NCBI GenBank assembly: GCA_022559985.1
Contig: JAFJTR010000130.1
Coordinates: forward strand, 1-57,888
Origin: Parastagonospora avenae f. sp. tritici 18332-5
Lineage: Eukaryota; Ascomycota; Dothideomycetes; Pleosporales; Phaeosphaeriaceae
Length of the DNA: 57,888 bases
Reading direction: 5' to 3'
Position 1 is the stretch's first letter. Every line of letters starts with the position of its first letter. A model generated the notes under the pieces. It did no database searches. It worked only from the letters and a program-made list of their open reading frames with translations, and was not told where the DNA came from. The position numbers were made by a program, and so were the translations under genes. Of the stretch, positions 9,294-20,853 are shown in pieces.

Positions 9294-11248
9294 TTAGAGC
9301 GCACCAGTCGATGTCATCTTCTTGCGGAGATGGCCCTTGTACTCACCGATGCTTCCGTCCCATCGGCGCACAGTCTTGTGCTCACACACCATGATGTCCT
9401 TTGCGATCTTGTCGAGCAATCTAATACATGTCAGCACTCGTCAGAATGAAAGCAAATGGGAGAACATACCGGAAGTCGTGGGAAACGACAACAACACCTC
9501 CGCTGAATGCGTTGATGGCGTCAGCCAAACTGTCGATCGTTGGGATATCCAGACCGTTGGTGGGCTCGTCAAGGAGCAACATGTTGGGGCCCTCGATGGC
9601 CAACAGAGCGAAGACGATACGTGACTTCTGACCATCGGACAGGGTAGCCATCTTGGCGGTTTGGCCCTCACCAGTCAGGCCATAACGGCCAAGCTGTTGA
9701 CGCCAGTACTGGTAGTCTTGACTGATGTGAGAGAACTTATCGCGGACGAAGTCGAGAGACGACTTGGTGAGGTCGAGCTGCTCAGCAGAATGTTGGCTGT
9801 AGACACCGAGCTTCAAGTGAGTGTGGCGGGACACAACACCACTGGTGGGGCTGAGCTTTCCAGTGAAGATGTTGAGCAGAGTCGACTTTCCGACACCGTT
9901 AGGTCCGACAAGGGCTGTTCGCGAGTCCATGTCGACACCAAAGTCCAGGTTCTCGTACAGGTTGTCCTTGGCGTCGCCGGAGTAGGAGAAGGTAACGTCG
10001 TCGAGGGACAGCACTGGCGGAGGCAGCTTCTCGACGTCAGCAAAGCGGAATGTGAAGACTCGGTCGGGAACAACGGGCTCGATCAGACCGTCGGCTTCCA
10101 TCTTGTCGAGAATCTTCTGGCGAGACTTGGCCTGCCTGACCAAGTTGGCGTAGGTACCGGCTGAGGCAATGAACTTCTTGATGTGCTTGATCTCGTCCTG
10201 CTGCTTCTCGTAGGCCTTGGTCTGGTTGACTTCCTGTTCGGTCCTGGTCTTCATGTAGGTGTCGTAGTTACCTCCGTAGTAGAGGAGCTGCTTCATGCGC
10301 ATGTCGATCATGTTTGTGCACACGCCGTTGAGGAAATCCATGGAATGCGAAACGAGGATCAGAGTACGGTCCCACTTCTTCATGTACTCCTCGAGCCACA
10401 CACAGGCCTCGAGGTCCAAATGGGCTGTGGGGTCGTCGAGCAGCAGAAGCGCGGGCTTGACGAAAAGAGCCTTTCCGAGGGCGACACGCATACGCCAACC
10501 ACCGGACATGTCCTTGGTCTTCTTGTTGATGGTGACCTTGTTGAAGCCGAGACCAGTCAGAATGAGCGAGGCGCGGGTGTGGAAGGTGGACGGGTCCATC
10601 TCTTCTTGACGCTGGTTTGCTGTTAGTGGCGGGGCTATCAACGTGGGTGGGTAGACATACCTCGTAGATCTCCTCCAGGCGGGGGCTCTCAGGGCCGTCG
10701 TTCTCGAGGATGGTCTCAGCCAGCTTCTCCAGACGGGCCAGCTCGTTCTCGGCCTCGCGGACGACCCATTCCAAGGCACCGAGCTCGGTCTTGGGGGCGC
10801 CCTGGTTCAGCAGGTAGATGTCGATATGCTCGGGGAAGGGGAACTCGCGCTTGTCGATGGCTTTAAGCAGTGTCGTCTTTCCGCAGCCGTTCTCCCCTAG
10901 CAGACCGTAGCGGCGGCCGTAGGTGACCTCGAGCGTCGTGTCGTTGAAGAGGACGCGGCCGTGGAACACCAGCGACGCCGATGTGATCTTGACGTCGCGC
11001 GAGGCGGGCAGCGAGGCGAGCACTCCCGTCGTCACACGGTCAGAGAGACCGTGCTTGTCTTCCTGCATGGTGAGCTTCTTGACCTCCTCGTTGAGCTCGA
11101 GGTCCTCATCATCGCCGTCGACCGAGTTGGCCTTGGAGGCATTCTTGGAGTTGGCCTTGGACGAGAGCTTGGATGTGGCCGACTTCTTGGGCTTGTCACC
11201 GGCAGCAGCGCGCTTTGCCTCACGGGCAGCTTTAGACGCGGAGACCAT
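9294..11248 (-). CDS. ARB1: ABC-F ATPase of ribosome biogenesis, ARB1-like (ABCF2)
   Basis: Three exons with 49-nt introns at 10612-10660 and 9421-9469; 618 aa, close to yeast ARB1. An N-terminal Lys/Ala/Ser-rich stretch (about 1-45) is followed by two ABC cassettes and no transmembrane segment, the ABC-F layout. Cassette 1 has GENGCGKTT (Walker A), MSGGWRMRVALGKAL (signature) and LLLDDPTAHLD (Walker B). Cassette 2 has GPNGVGKST, LSDGQKSRIVFALL and LLLDEPTNGLD. The helical linker between them is rich in K, Q and E. In yeast ARB1 shuttles between nucleus and cytoplasm and is needed for 40S and 60S maturation. Long open frames on the other strand through this gene are codon-bias shadows. Confidence 0.93.
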
Positions 11249-11951
11249 GTTGACGTGTGGGTGGTGTTGTGGTGGTCCGTTGATGGCGCAGAAATTTCGA
11301 AAGTACTGGGCTGCCCGCCGTAGATTTCCCCGCTAAGTCTCGGAATAGGTAACAAAGGCGCTGACTGTACACGACTAGGCAAAGACGTTACAGTTTGTGT
11401 AGAGGCGGTCAAGATGGCGCACTAGAGAATTTCTGCGTAGAGAATTCACTGTGTGACCGAATAAACCATGCCGCGTGGCTGCCTTCATGCACTCTGAAAA
11501 TCTCCTGTGGCAACACCGCAGACGTCATTGGTGCAGCCCCGCCACATGTGCATGCTCAACAGAGCCAATTTCTCACATCCATGGATTTATCGCTTGCTTC
11601 TCGACGATGGAGCAAGCATCGCATCACGTACTAGCGGTCGTACAATTTGATGTTCTATACTTAGACTTTACATCAGGTTGTAATAAGAGTAGCCATGTAG
11701 TACAGCAAGTTGTAGCACTACCTCCTACAGCGTCTCTCTTGCAACCGGTGGACGGAAAGCGACCAGCGTGCAACTGCAGACAGCCCACGCAATAGCCTGA
11801 AGCTATTCGCAGTAGGTCTAGATTTCTGTTTCGACAGCAAAGTCCAGTGTATTACTTCAGGGTGTCGTAATTGATAACGGACAGTAGCGAAGGCACTCAA
11901 CGAACGCGCTTCAAGTCTCCGCGGCTATCCTTATCTTACTCTACTGATAGT
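11249..11951. other. Intergenic, 5' of ARB1
   Basis: No gene seen. Bases 11793-11808 carry one copy of the dispersed TAGCCTGAAGC repeat described separately. Confidence 0.6.
11793..11829 (+). repeat. Dispersed TAGCCTGAAGC repeat, copy 1
   Basis: The sequence TAGCCTGAAGCTATTCGCAG starts here. The first 13 bases recur at 57589, with a similar continuation (CGCA.AG..TC). GCCTGAAGCTATTC (11795-11808) recurs inverted at 35789-35802. Confidence 0.5.
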
Positions 11952-12949
11952 CTACCCTGGTCGCTCAACATTGCTGGGCACGATTGTCATCTCTGTACTA
12001 CTTCGCTCGCTACCCGCGCATACTCTTGCATCCACCCTCTTTCTCAGTCTCTCGCTCAAACTCTCCAGCAGTTCGGTTTCCTCGGCATTCAGACCCAGAT
12101 CTTCTGGTAATAGCACGGCTGCACCAGTAATGTGTATCCGTTCATCGTCTCTTCCATACATTTGCTCTGCTTCGCTTTCTTTCCTCTCTACGACGCCTCT
12201 AGCATCCGGCATTGTTTCCTCGTCTTCCTTCTTGGCTCTTCTCAGGTCCAGTGGCGTCCACCAATACATCGGGAACTGCCTTTGAATATTGTTGACCACC
12301 AGACCGACAATCACCATCAGAGTTGTACCCCAAAGCACTAGACCAGCGAAATACCACCCCATCGCAGTGATGACAGGGTCCGTTGCTGCAAGAACAGCGG
12401 AGGCTCCGCCCGGTGGATGGACCGTGTTTGTGAGCAGCATGACGGCTGATGCGATGCCACATGCTACCGCGCCTGCGATCCATTTGATTGACTCATACTC
12501 TGAATGGTACTGAAAGAGCTTGGAAACGCCCACCCCAACGAGCGCAGAGAGAGTGTGGCCTAAAAGAGCGTTTCGTGGTTGACCGAGCGGTGACCGGATG
12601 GCATTGTACTCTAGAATTGCAGATGCACCCTTTCCTGGTCAGCGAGTCTTGATGCTTAAAACGGCACACCAAAACCTACAAAAGATGCTATTAATGCAGG
12701 TGGATGGTGCCGTTGTATACTGCTCATGCTGTTAAAAACCGCTGCCACCACTGCCAGCCCACAGAATGCTCCCAGCATGGACCACAATGCTCCGAGTACA
12801 TTGCCGACGTCCTGGCGCTGGACTTTCCGATAGCCCAAGAATCTCGAGACTGGCACAGGGAGTCTGTGCAGTGGTGATGGAGGCAGTTTGCGGTTCAGGT
12901 ACCGGTCAAGGTCGAGATCCCATTCGCGCGCTTTTGAAAAGACACCCAT
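11952..12949 (-). CDS. HPP-family integral membrane protein
   Basis: Two exons, intron 12630-12679 (50 nt), 315 aa. The HPP domain (PF04982) fills residues about 25-190 with four predicted membrane helices. It holds the name motif twice, as HHPPALIASFGASAIL (across the splice join) and HPPGGASAVLAA, plus SPLGQPRNALLGH. The C-terminal third is a charged cytosolic tail (KKEDEETMPDARG...). I placed the intron at GTAGGT...GGAAAG because it gives exactly the family sequence at the join; a 35-nt alternative inserts five residues. Bacterial and plastid HPP proteins have been linked to nitrite transport, but the role in fungi is not settled, so I give no substrate. Confidence 0.88.
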
Positions 12950-14085
12950 GTTCTATGCCTCTATTCGCTGAGTATTGCAGCTAAGTAGCAGGAGATCGCC
13001 AGCCTTCTTAAAGTACACACCAAAGACTAAATACTCTACGACAGAATCATGAAAGGGTAAGCAGACAGCGATAAAAACATCATTCGGATTTGAAATGAGG
13101 TGTTTTTGGAAACACCCGGACATAAAACCACTCAGTATATCTTCTGGATAGCCTGACGTGCTTTGCTCGCGTCTTACAAGCGGGTGATGATCGCAGTTGA
13201 AGGTTGAGCGCAAGGAGTACTAATTTACGTAACATTACGTACGAGCAACCACTCCCACCACAGCTTCTCCTCGGCTGCGCCGCCTCTGGTATATACGCAC
13301 TCGGAGACGTTGGATCTGAGATGCTAGACACCGCTACCTTCAGTACGTCCTGCTACAAACCACACACGGTCAGCTGCGGAGGCGGCATGAAATAGATCAC
13401 GCGCGGGTGCAGGTCGTACTCTGTGCGGGTGACACGCGGCAGCGCCGAGTGAATTCACTTACCTTACGACATAACTGCGTGGCATTGGTCCTCGTAGAAC
13501 TTGGCACGCAACATGGTGGGAACATCCGCATGGCTACATGCGGTAGTGACCGAAGTTGTACGTTGGTTCCTGTGTACCTAGGTAGTAACAGCTGGGCTTG
13601 GCGGGTAGACTTGGGTTTCGTGTCGACTTTCGCGAGCCTCATATTGCAGATGAACACGAGGCGAGGTACTGTAAATTCAGGTTTCGCATGAAAATCGGAG
13701 GTAGCTGCCTTTCTCACTCACTGTATTGACACAATTGACGGCTAGATATCCACTTCGGCAACCTTGGCGAGGTGCCTGGATCTGAAAGTGCAGATTTAGC
13801 AGCTCTGACCATCTGATTCATAATCGCGTCTTGCTGCATGAGCTCCTGGTACAGCAATATACGTGCTGGAAAAACTGTGACTTGAGGTATGAATCGGGCG
13901 GTTTGCTTATACCACAGTATGCAGAGAATCACATTGTGGTCGCCTTCCGTCAAAGCTAGCGTCAATGATGCAAGGCGCAAGTTCGAAGGCCTAGGTACTT
14001 GCTCTGGAGCACTTTTCGCCGGACGCACTCCATAGTGCGCATAAATATAAGGTTGTTCTCACGAGACAGTAACTACTTTAAGGCT

Positions 14086-14274
14086 CATACAAGGCAGCGG
14101 CAGAATTCGTGCACACGACATGAGCTAATAGTCTTGGGAGATCCGTGATTAAAAGTCTCTAGAGGAGACTACATACATACACAGCTACAAGATACTCTGC
14201 TAAGATCTATAGAGAGATTCGAATGCAGAAAGGCCACCATCACCTCTTCTCGTCGGCAAAGGTCGACACCTGCT
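14086..14274 (+). mobile_element. MITE-like element, copy A (right end shortened)
   Basis: The left end reads CATACAAGGCAGCGGCAGAA and continues AATTCGTGC, matching the left end of copy B at 34412. The interior matches copy B in order: GAGCTAATAGTCTT, then CTCTAGAGGAGACTAC, AGCTACAAGATACTCT, GAATGCAGAAAGGCC and CACCTCTTCTCGT. The right inverted repeat is reduced by an internal deletion to about TCGACACCTGCT, so the right boundary is approximate. No coding capacity. Confidence 0.65.
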
Positions 14275-14312
14275 CACCTGGGCAGCTTAATTGGGGCAAC
14301 GTCACGCGCCAA

Positions 14313-14324
14313 CATCACGTGATG
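14313..14324. promoter_or_regulatory. Palindromic E-box CATCACGTGATG upstream of RAD16
   Basis: A perfect 12-bp palindrome centred on CACGTG, about 290 bp before the RAD16 start, flanked by GC-rich near-symmetric arms (GCGCC... / ...GGCGC). CACGTG with TCA/TGA flanks is the usual target of fungal bHLH factors such as CBF1-type proteins. Function is inferred. Confidence 0.4.
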
Positions 14325-14339
14325 GCGCGCGACATGGCA

Positions 14340-14345
14340 ACGCGT
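14340..14345. promoter_or_regulatory. MluI cell-cycle box ACGCGT upstream of RAD16
   Basis: ACGCGT is the core of the MBF binding site in yeasts. Further ACGCG cores lie at 14304-14308 and 14416-14420. A cell-cycle or damage-linked role for RAD16 expression is inference. Confidence 0.3.
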
Positions 14346-14604
14346 CCGACCCCACCTCGCGCTGCCGTCTTTGATGTCTCACTAGAAGATATACTCGTAC
14401 TGAACTCGCCTATCAACGCGCCTTCTGCTATTGCGCGGGACGAAGGTGAAAGACGCGCTTGATTTGCCACAATTCAGGGTCCTCGTCTCGGCCTATCGCT
14501 GGCCTTCATCAAAACTCCGACCTGCCCCTGGTGGCGACTACAGTCGTTCTTTCCTGCCTCGTTATTTACTCTTGCCAGAACTCAGTGCTGCAAACGCAAT
14601 CACG

Positions 14605-17600
14605 ATGCGCTTGACACGTCGCTCTTTGCTGAGCGCCCCCGATGACGCTGCTGCCTCGTCTCCATCGGTAGCAACTTCAAGTACGTTCTCAATCGCCAAT
14701 CTGCTCATTCCCTCATCCCTCCTAACGCAAACACGACTCATGTGCTGACTTTTACGGTAGCCCCAAGCAAGGCACCCGCAACCACTACTCGCCCCTCTCA
14801 AAAGCGTACCTTTGTACCCAACTCGTCCGACCACGACGAAGACACAATTGAAGTGCAACCAGCTGAGCCTCCTACGACGGTTAGGCGTGTCCTGAAAGAG
14901 GTCGCTATACCTTCAATGAGCTCGCGCAAGGCCCCCGCCGCTCGCGGTAGACTGAGGACGAAGGTGCAGCCGGCGGAGCAAGACAGCTCCTACGGCTCAC
15001 CATCGCTGGAGAACTCCGATTATGAAACGCCAGGGACGAGCATCTCAACCACTCCCGCCACATCGATACGCCGCGGCAAAGCATCGGTTTCAGCCCGAAG
15101 GAGCGGCCTCAGCAAAGCTGTGACTGCATCGCTGAGCAGGTCTTCCTCCATCAAGAGGACACGAAGCAGCGTGCTGGAGTCCGACGATGACCGCGAAATG
15201 ATCGATGCAGATGCGGAGCTTGCACTGCAGATGCACATGGAAGATATGGAGGACGACGAAGCCGCACGCCCAAACAAGCGTCTTAAGCTTGAATCTGAAG
15301 AGGATGACATCGAATCGGATGGCGAGAATATGAACTTCACTCCCAAAGTCAAGGCCAGGTCGTATCGCGGCAAAGGCAAAGGCAAAGGCAAGGCGAAAGT
15401 GGACGACTCAGATTCAATTGATGATGATGCCGACTCGTTGCTTGACGAGCTGACAACGCCACCTGCGCATCAGGGCAAAGGCAAGGGCAAGGCCCCAGCC
15501 AAAGTCGAGAGCAACAGCCGTAACCGGAACCGCTCCAACCGCTCTAGTGCCCAGAAAGCAGGCTTTCTTCCAGATGACTTTCTTGACGACAATATCTCTG
15601 AAGGTGAAGAGTTCCGCCCGGAGGATGCGGAGTCTGTTCTGAGTGACCTATCTGAACCTCCAAACAGCGACAGCGATGAGGAACCGCTCATGGTGGCAAG
15701 CTCACGGATGAAGAAGCTTGCGAAGAAAGCATCGAAGCCACCGCGAGGAAAGAAGAAGAAGTCGCGTGCGGATGAAGTCGAAAACAAGAAGCGTCGCGCG
15801 AGATGGGCGCACATATCGGACAAGTGGGAGCGAAAGCGTGCTATGAATCGTGAGCGCGCTGAGCAACAACATCCGAAGCTGCTCTCTATGTGGAAGGATC
15901 TTGAGAAGGTCCCCATCCTCGAGACTGAAAAGACAGAACAGCCCACGTCCATCAGCCGCCGGTTGAAGCCATTTCAGCTTGAGGGTTTGAGCTGGATGAT
16001 CCGACAAGAGAAGACTCACTATAGGGGTGGCCTTCTCGGTGATGAGATGGGAATGGGCAAGACTATCCAGGCTGTCTCCCTTATCATGTCTGACTATCCC
16101 GCAAAGGAGCCGACACTTGTGTGCGTCCCGCCAGTTGCGCTGATGCAGTGGTCGAATGAGATCCGCGAGTACACAGACAACAAGCTCAAAGTTTTGGTCT
16201 ACCATGGCACAAACGCGAAGTGCAAGAAGATGTCCGTCAAAGAGCTCAAGAGCTACGATGTTATCATGGTGTCCTACAACAGCTTAGAGTCTCTTCATCG
16301 CAAAGAGACCAAGGGCTGGTCTCGTGGTGAGGACATAATCAAGGAGGCTTCGCCGCTGCACGCAATCAAGTTCCATCGGCTTATTCTTGACGAAGCACAC
16401 AGCATCAAGTCGCGCAACACAGGTGTAGCCAAGGCTTGCTTCGCGCTACAAGGTGACTACAAGTGGTGTCTCTCCGGCACCCCGGTTCAGAATCGTATTG
16501 GAGAGTTCTTCTCCTTGCTCCGCTTCCTTGAGGTCCGCCCGTTTGCAGATTACTTCTGTCGTTCGTGCGATTGCGAAAAGCTGCATTGGGCTACCGATGA
16601 TGATCACATGTGTGTCGCTTGCAACCACGGCGCGTCTGAGCACATTTCTGTCTTCAACCAGGAGCTGCTGAACCCAATCACTGGCGATGACCCAGATCTT
16701 CGCGAAGACGCTCTAACTAAGCTGCACATGATCACGGCTCGCATCATGCTGCGCCGTATGAAGCGCGACCACACAAATTCAATGGTATGTTTGCAAATGT
16801 GCGTCCTGCAACACGGAACTAACTATTGCCAGGAACTACCCATGAAGGATATCATCATCCACAACGAGTTCTTCAGTGACATTGAGCGAGACTTCTCATC
16901 TTCTATCATGACCAATACGGCGCGCAACTTTGACACATACGTCGCACAGGGTGTCATGCTCAACAACTACGCCAACATCTTCGGTCTGATCATGCAGATG
17001 CGTCAGGTTGCGAACCACCCAGACCTGCTTCTGAAGAAGAAGGCCGTGGAGGGCGCCCAGAACGTATATGTCTGCAACATATGCGACGAGCCTGCTGAAG
17101 ATGCTGTGCGGTCGCGCTGTCATCATGAGTTCTGTCGAGCTTGCGTGAAAGATTTCATGGATACATGCGAGGCATCTGGTACCGATGCAGACTGCCCTCG
17201 CTGCCATATTGCACTCACAATCGATTTCGAGCAGCCTGAACTTGAGCAAGATGAGGATTCTGTTAAGAAAACGTCAATCATCAACCGCATCAAGATGGAG
17301 AACTGGACTTCGTCAACCAAGATCGAGATGCTGGTCTACGATCTCTACAAGCTGCGCAGCAAGAAGCAGACGCTCAAGTCCATCGTGTTCAGCCAGTTCA
17401 CTTCGATGCTACAGCTTATCGAGTGGCGTCTCCGCCGCGCTGGCTTCAATACTGTCATGTTGGATGGAAGCATGACGCCGGCTATGCGACAGAAGAGTAT
17501 CGACCACTTCATGACTAACCCGGATGTCGAGGTCTTCCTGGTGTCGCTCAAGGCGGGAGGCGTCGCTCTCAACCTCACAGAAGCCTCCAGAGTCTTCATC

Positions 17601-17887
17601 GTTGATCCGTAAGTACTGTCTCGTCTATGCATAAAACACTCGCTAACATTTGCTACAGATGGTGGAACCCTGCTGCTGAGTGGCAATCTGCCGATCGATG
17701 CCATCGCATTGGCCAGAAGCGACCCTGCGTAATCACTCGTCTTTGCATTGAGGACAGTGTCGAGTCCCGAATGGTTGCTCTGCAGGAGAAGAAGGCTGCT
17801 ATGATTGCTGGTACGGTCAACAACGACAAGGTCGCTATGGATCGCTTGAGTCCAGAAGACTTGCAGTTCCTGTTCCGCGGTACTTAG
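14605..17887 (+). CDS. RAD16: RAD16-like SNF2 ATPase with RING finger, global-genome nucleotide excision repair
   Basis: Four exons, introns 14681-14760, 16785-16832 and 17609-17658; 1034 aa. The first about 370 residues are low-complexity, Ser/acidic/Lys rich (GKGKGKGKA repeats). The SNF2 N-lobe follows: LLGDEMGMGKTIQAVSL (Walker A), LILDEAHSIK (DEAH) and WCLSGTPVQNR. Then comes a Cys-rich insert (CRSCDCEKLHW...CVACNHG) typical of RAD16, a RING finger CNICDEPAEDAVRSRCHHEF, and the helicase C-lobe ending DPWWNPAAEWQSADRCHRIG. In yeast RAD16 with RAD7 finds lesions in non-transcribed DNA and has ubiquitin-ligase activity. The 48-nt intron at 16785 is in frame; removing it gives RAD16-like sequence. 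Confidence 0.95.
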
Positions 17888-18421
17888 AAGAGATGGTATG
17901 GATGGGTGAGGGACGGGTGATGATATGATGAAGAGCACAAATGGGATGGGTTCATGATTAGCTACGGGCGCGTTTACATGAGCGATTCCTCCCTCTTCGT
18001 TCAACACGGGCGATTTTCCATGATACCATATCAGCATGTAATTTACAGCGCACAGTTTAGCACCTGCAGAACAATATTGCAATGCATACTTCCACCACGT
18101 CATCGCTCTCCACAACGTTACATACACATGTCTATCACAATAACGACATCTTTGTACAGCACACTGAACATCGTTCAAGGCTTACCTCGCGGCGCAGCGC
18201 TGCGTATATCTGTGAAGTAAGACCAGCAGAGATATCTCAGATGCCCCTAGTTCATGTCAGATTTTTCTTGTGTGAAACGACAGGCTGTATATGTTCATCA
18301 CATCGGGCACTCATCTATCCAACGCTCATAATGCACTGAAGACCTTCAGGCTCACGTTTCATTTTGCTTTCTCTGCTCGTTCAATCATTACTTGTAGTCC
18401 CCCTGGCGTAGCAATGGCGCC
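17888..18421. other. Intergenic between convergent genes
   Basis: 3' ends of RAD16 and of the small Myb-like gene. Nothing else recognised. Confidence 0.6.
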
Positions 18422-18872
18422 TCAAACCTCCTCCTCATCCATATCCTGTTCGAAGTCGCTGCCGTTGTCTCCAAGTCTAGGGCCATCCTCGTCACCCTCG
18501 AATACTTCAGCCTTGACCTTTGCCTTTGGGGCCGTCTTCTTGGTGACGCGGCCGCTCTTGACACCTATCGAACATCAGTCAGCAAGTCAGTCATTTGAAG
18601 ATATACAGGAAGCACCGACCGGTTTTGGCAGGGCTAGCATCGACCTTCTTGTCCTTGGGCGCAGCGGGGCTGGGCGCAGCGGTGGCAGGGACATCGCCGT
18701 TCATCTCCTTGGCCGCCTTGCGAAATTTGCGTAGGTAGTTCTCGACCGCGTGGTAGGACATGTCGCCGCCGTACAGGCGAGCGATGTCGGCGACGTTGAT
18801 CTTGTTGGCTGAGGCGATGACGGCGGTGAGCAGGCGATCCTGGACGGCCTTGTCCTGCCAGTTGATTGGCAT
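18422..18872 (-). CDS. Small Myb/HTH-like nuclear protein of unknown function
   Basis: Two exons, intron 18565-18619, 131 aa. Residues about 5-55 (QDRLLTAVIASANKINVADI, then an ARLYGGDMSYHAVENYL segment) look like the helix-turn-helix unit common in small filamentous-fungal proteins that align to Myb-like DNA-binding domains. The middle is Ala/Pro/Lys rich (PAAPKDKKVDASPAKTG) and the end is strongly acidic (GSDFEQDMDEEEV). The layout suggests a chromatin or DNA-binding protein. No orthologue with known function comes to mind. Confidence 0.8.
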
Positions 18873-19362
18873 CGTGAGATGGTAGGGTTTGGAGGAGGAA
18901 GTGTAAAGGGTCGATCTGTGGGAAGCTGTTGGATATTGGGAGTTGAGCGAAGATGCGTCGTGGTGCAGTACAGAAGCAGAGCGGGCGATGTAAGATATAG
19001 GCGGTGGCGCGGCGGGAAATGTTGGGATATGGTGAAGGTGAGAGTCTTTCACCTCTCAGCACAGCAGAGCACGGCACCCACCTGGACCACTCCGTACAAC
19101 AACGCAACCACACATGGTTACACAAGATCTGTGACCGGTGGCGTGATATCTTCGCTGCTCAGTGGTTCCTAAAGGTATACGCGGCTGTGTATGTTTGCAA
19201 TTGTTGCGCACCCCTTGGATGAGAGCCTACTGGAGAATGCCACGCTGACCCTGAAATATGTTGTTACGCCGGTGAGTAAAGCAGTGAGGTGAGTGAATAC
19301 ATATGGTCATTATAGTGCTTCTCGAGAATTGGCCCAGAAGCTTCTTTTTATATTAGGATAGG
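18873..19362. other. Intergenic, 5' of the Myb-like gene
   Basis: Promoter of the Myb-like gene and 3' end of CWC27. No other feature seen. Confidence 0.6.
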
Positions 19363-20853
19363 CTACGACTTCAGTTTCTTCTTCCCTTTTGGCTCATCCC
19401 ACTCCCTTTTCCCCTTGGTATCAGCTTTATGTCTCTTAGCTTCCTCCAGAGGATCAATGACAAGCAGGTCCTCCTCATTCTTCCGCTTCCACTCGAGGTC
19501 CTTGCCTAATCTGTCTTTTGCAAAGCTCAAGGAGTGTGCCATCCAACCGGCATCGTCGTCTGATTCATCCTCTTCCTGCTTGTCCCAGGCCGTACACGAC
19601 TGGCATCCTACTATGAAATGCAGATCGCACGCTGCTTCTTCGACGTCTGCAGGCCCGCTTCCACCAGTGTCGGTAGCAGGTTTTGCGGGCTCAACAGGGA
19701 GAGGAGGTGACTTCACTCTTGGCGCTGCTACTGGATCTGCTGTCTCGAGCTTCGATTTGAACTTGGAGAGTATGTCTAACGTGGCCTGCTCTTGCGCTGT
19801 GCCTGCCATGCCCGTGCCTCGCTTCCGACCGCGCGTTGTCGATGTGGGAACCATGGATTCCAGCAATGACTTCTTCTTGGCGGGTTCTGCATTCTGTGTG
19901 CCTGTGTTCCGCTTCATCGAAGCCTTGAGCTCTGCGATCTGTGCGTTTACGCGATCCAGTTTGGAGCGCTTTTCCGAGTCTGGGGATAGCTCCCGCGGCG
20001 GTGGTGCTTGTGTCTGCCCGGGGACAGCAGGTTTCGATGACGGCACTTTTGTGGGTTTCGGCGGTGGAGATATTGAAGGGGACTTGGGCGCGGGTTTTCG
20101 GATTGGTATCGCTCGTTCTTGCGCTGGTGCCGCAGCTTTCGGGGCGTCCTCGCTCGCGCTGACCAATTTGGTGTTGTATTTGGCCTTTTTCGCAACAGGT
20201 GCCGCGTCCATGTCCTCGTCTCCACCGAAGCTGAGCACGTTCTTGCCGGCCTTTCTCTTAGGCTTCTTTGCCTTCTTCTCCTCTGGTTCTGTCCGTTCGG
20301 CCACGCGCGCTCGCCTGACCATGTCCTCGAAGGGGTTTATAATGATCTCGGTGCCGGTAATCTTGGTCGGGTACATTGGCTGGTCCTCAGTCCCCTCGCG
20401 GATCTCAGTCTCTGCCATCTTCATCAGGTTGTAGATGGTGTCTCCAACGATGCGTCCAAACATGGTGTTCTTTTCTTGCAGCTCCGGTGTCGCAGCCAGA
20501 GTGAAGAAGAATTGGCTGCCATTGTCGTCCTTTTTGCCCGTGTTGGCCATGCCCAGCAGTCCTCTTCTCGTGTATTTGAGGCGGCTGTGGAACTCATCCG
20601 CAAAAGGTTCGCCATCGTAGCTGCTCTCTCCGCCCTGCCCCGTGCCTGTGGGGTCACCTCCTTGTATGATGAAGCCTCTCACCAGGCGGTGGAATACGGT
20701 GTTGTCGTAGTAGCCATCGAGACATAGCTGCAAAAAGTTGCGCGACGTGACGGGCGTTTGCTTCGCGAAGAGCTCGAGCTCCAGGTCGCCCGTGGTGGTG
20801 TGCAGGAGGACCTTTGCCGTCGGGTTCGGCTCGAGATTGTATGTCGCGCTCAT
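19363..20853 (-). CDS. CWC27: Spliceosomal cyclophilin CWC27
   Basis: Single exon, 496 aa. The cyclophilin domain occupies residues about 10-175: VLLHTTTGDLELELFAKQTP, FHRLVRGFIIQGGDPTGTG, and NGSQFFFTL. ELQEKNTMFGRI lies at the place where cyclophilin A has its Trp121 region. In CWC27 proteins that tryptophan is replaced by glutamate and isomerase activity is lost; the sequence here fits that. A long disordered Pro/Ser/Lys-rich middle follows. The C-terminus (AGWMAHSLSFAKDRLGKDLE and a Lys-rich tail) is the conserved CWC27 end that contacts the activated spliceosome. The frame stays open upstream, but MSATYNLEPNPTAKV is the family start. Confidence 0.93.
   Translation of the reverse strand: MSATYNLEPNPTAKVLLHTTTGDLELELFAKQTPVTSRNFLQLCLDGYYDNTVFHRLVRGFIIQGGDPTGTGQGGESSYDGEPFADEFHSRLKYTRRGLLGMANTGKKDDNGSQFFFTLAATPELQEKNTMFGRIVGDTIYNLMKMAETEIREGTEDQPMYPTKITGTEIIINPFEDMVRRARVAERTEPEEKKAKKPKRKAGKNVLSFGGDEDMDAAPVAKKAKYNTKLVSASEDAPKAAAPAQERAIPIRKPAPKSPSISPPPKPTKVPSSKPAVPGQTQAPPPRELSPDSEKRSKLDRVNAQIAELKASMKRNTGTQNAEPAKKKSLLESMVPTSTTRGRKRGTGMAGTAQEQATLDILSKFKSKLETADPVAAPRVKSPPLPVEPAKPATDTGGSGPADVEEAACDLHFIVGCQSCTAWDKQEEDESDDDAGWMAHSLSFAKDRLGKDLEWKRKNEEDLLVIDPLEEAKRHKADTKGKREWDEPKGKKKLKS

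Larger units (their letters stand above)
12950..14604. other. Long intergenic region between HPP gene and RAD16
   Basis: No gene supported. It holds a tandem pair of ACGTA motifs at 13225-13241 (TTACGTAACATTACGTA), MITE copy A at 14086-14274, and the RAD16 upstream sites at 14304-14345. Small open frames here do not resemble known proteins. Confidence 0.6.

Noticed and set aside
9661..11323. Long open frames on the plus strand across ARB1
   Set aside because: They mirror the codon bias of the minus-strand ABC-F gene and show no family sequence.
19415..20727. Plus-strand open frames of 339 and 202 codons opposite CWC27
   Set aside because: Antisense shadows of a strongly conserved gene; Ser/Phe/Gly-rich translation without any domain.
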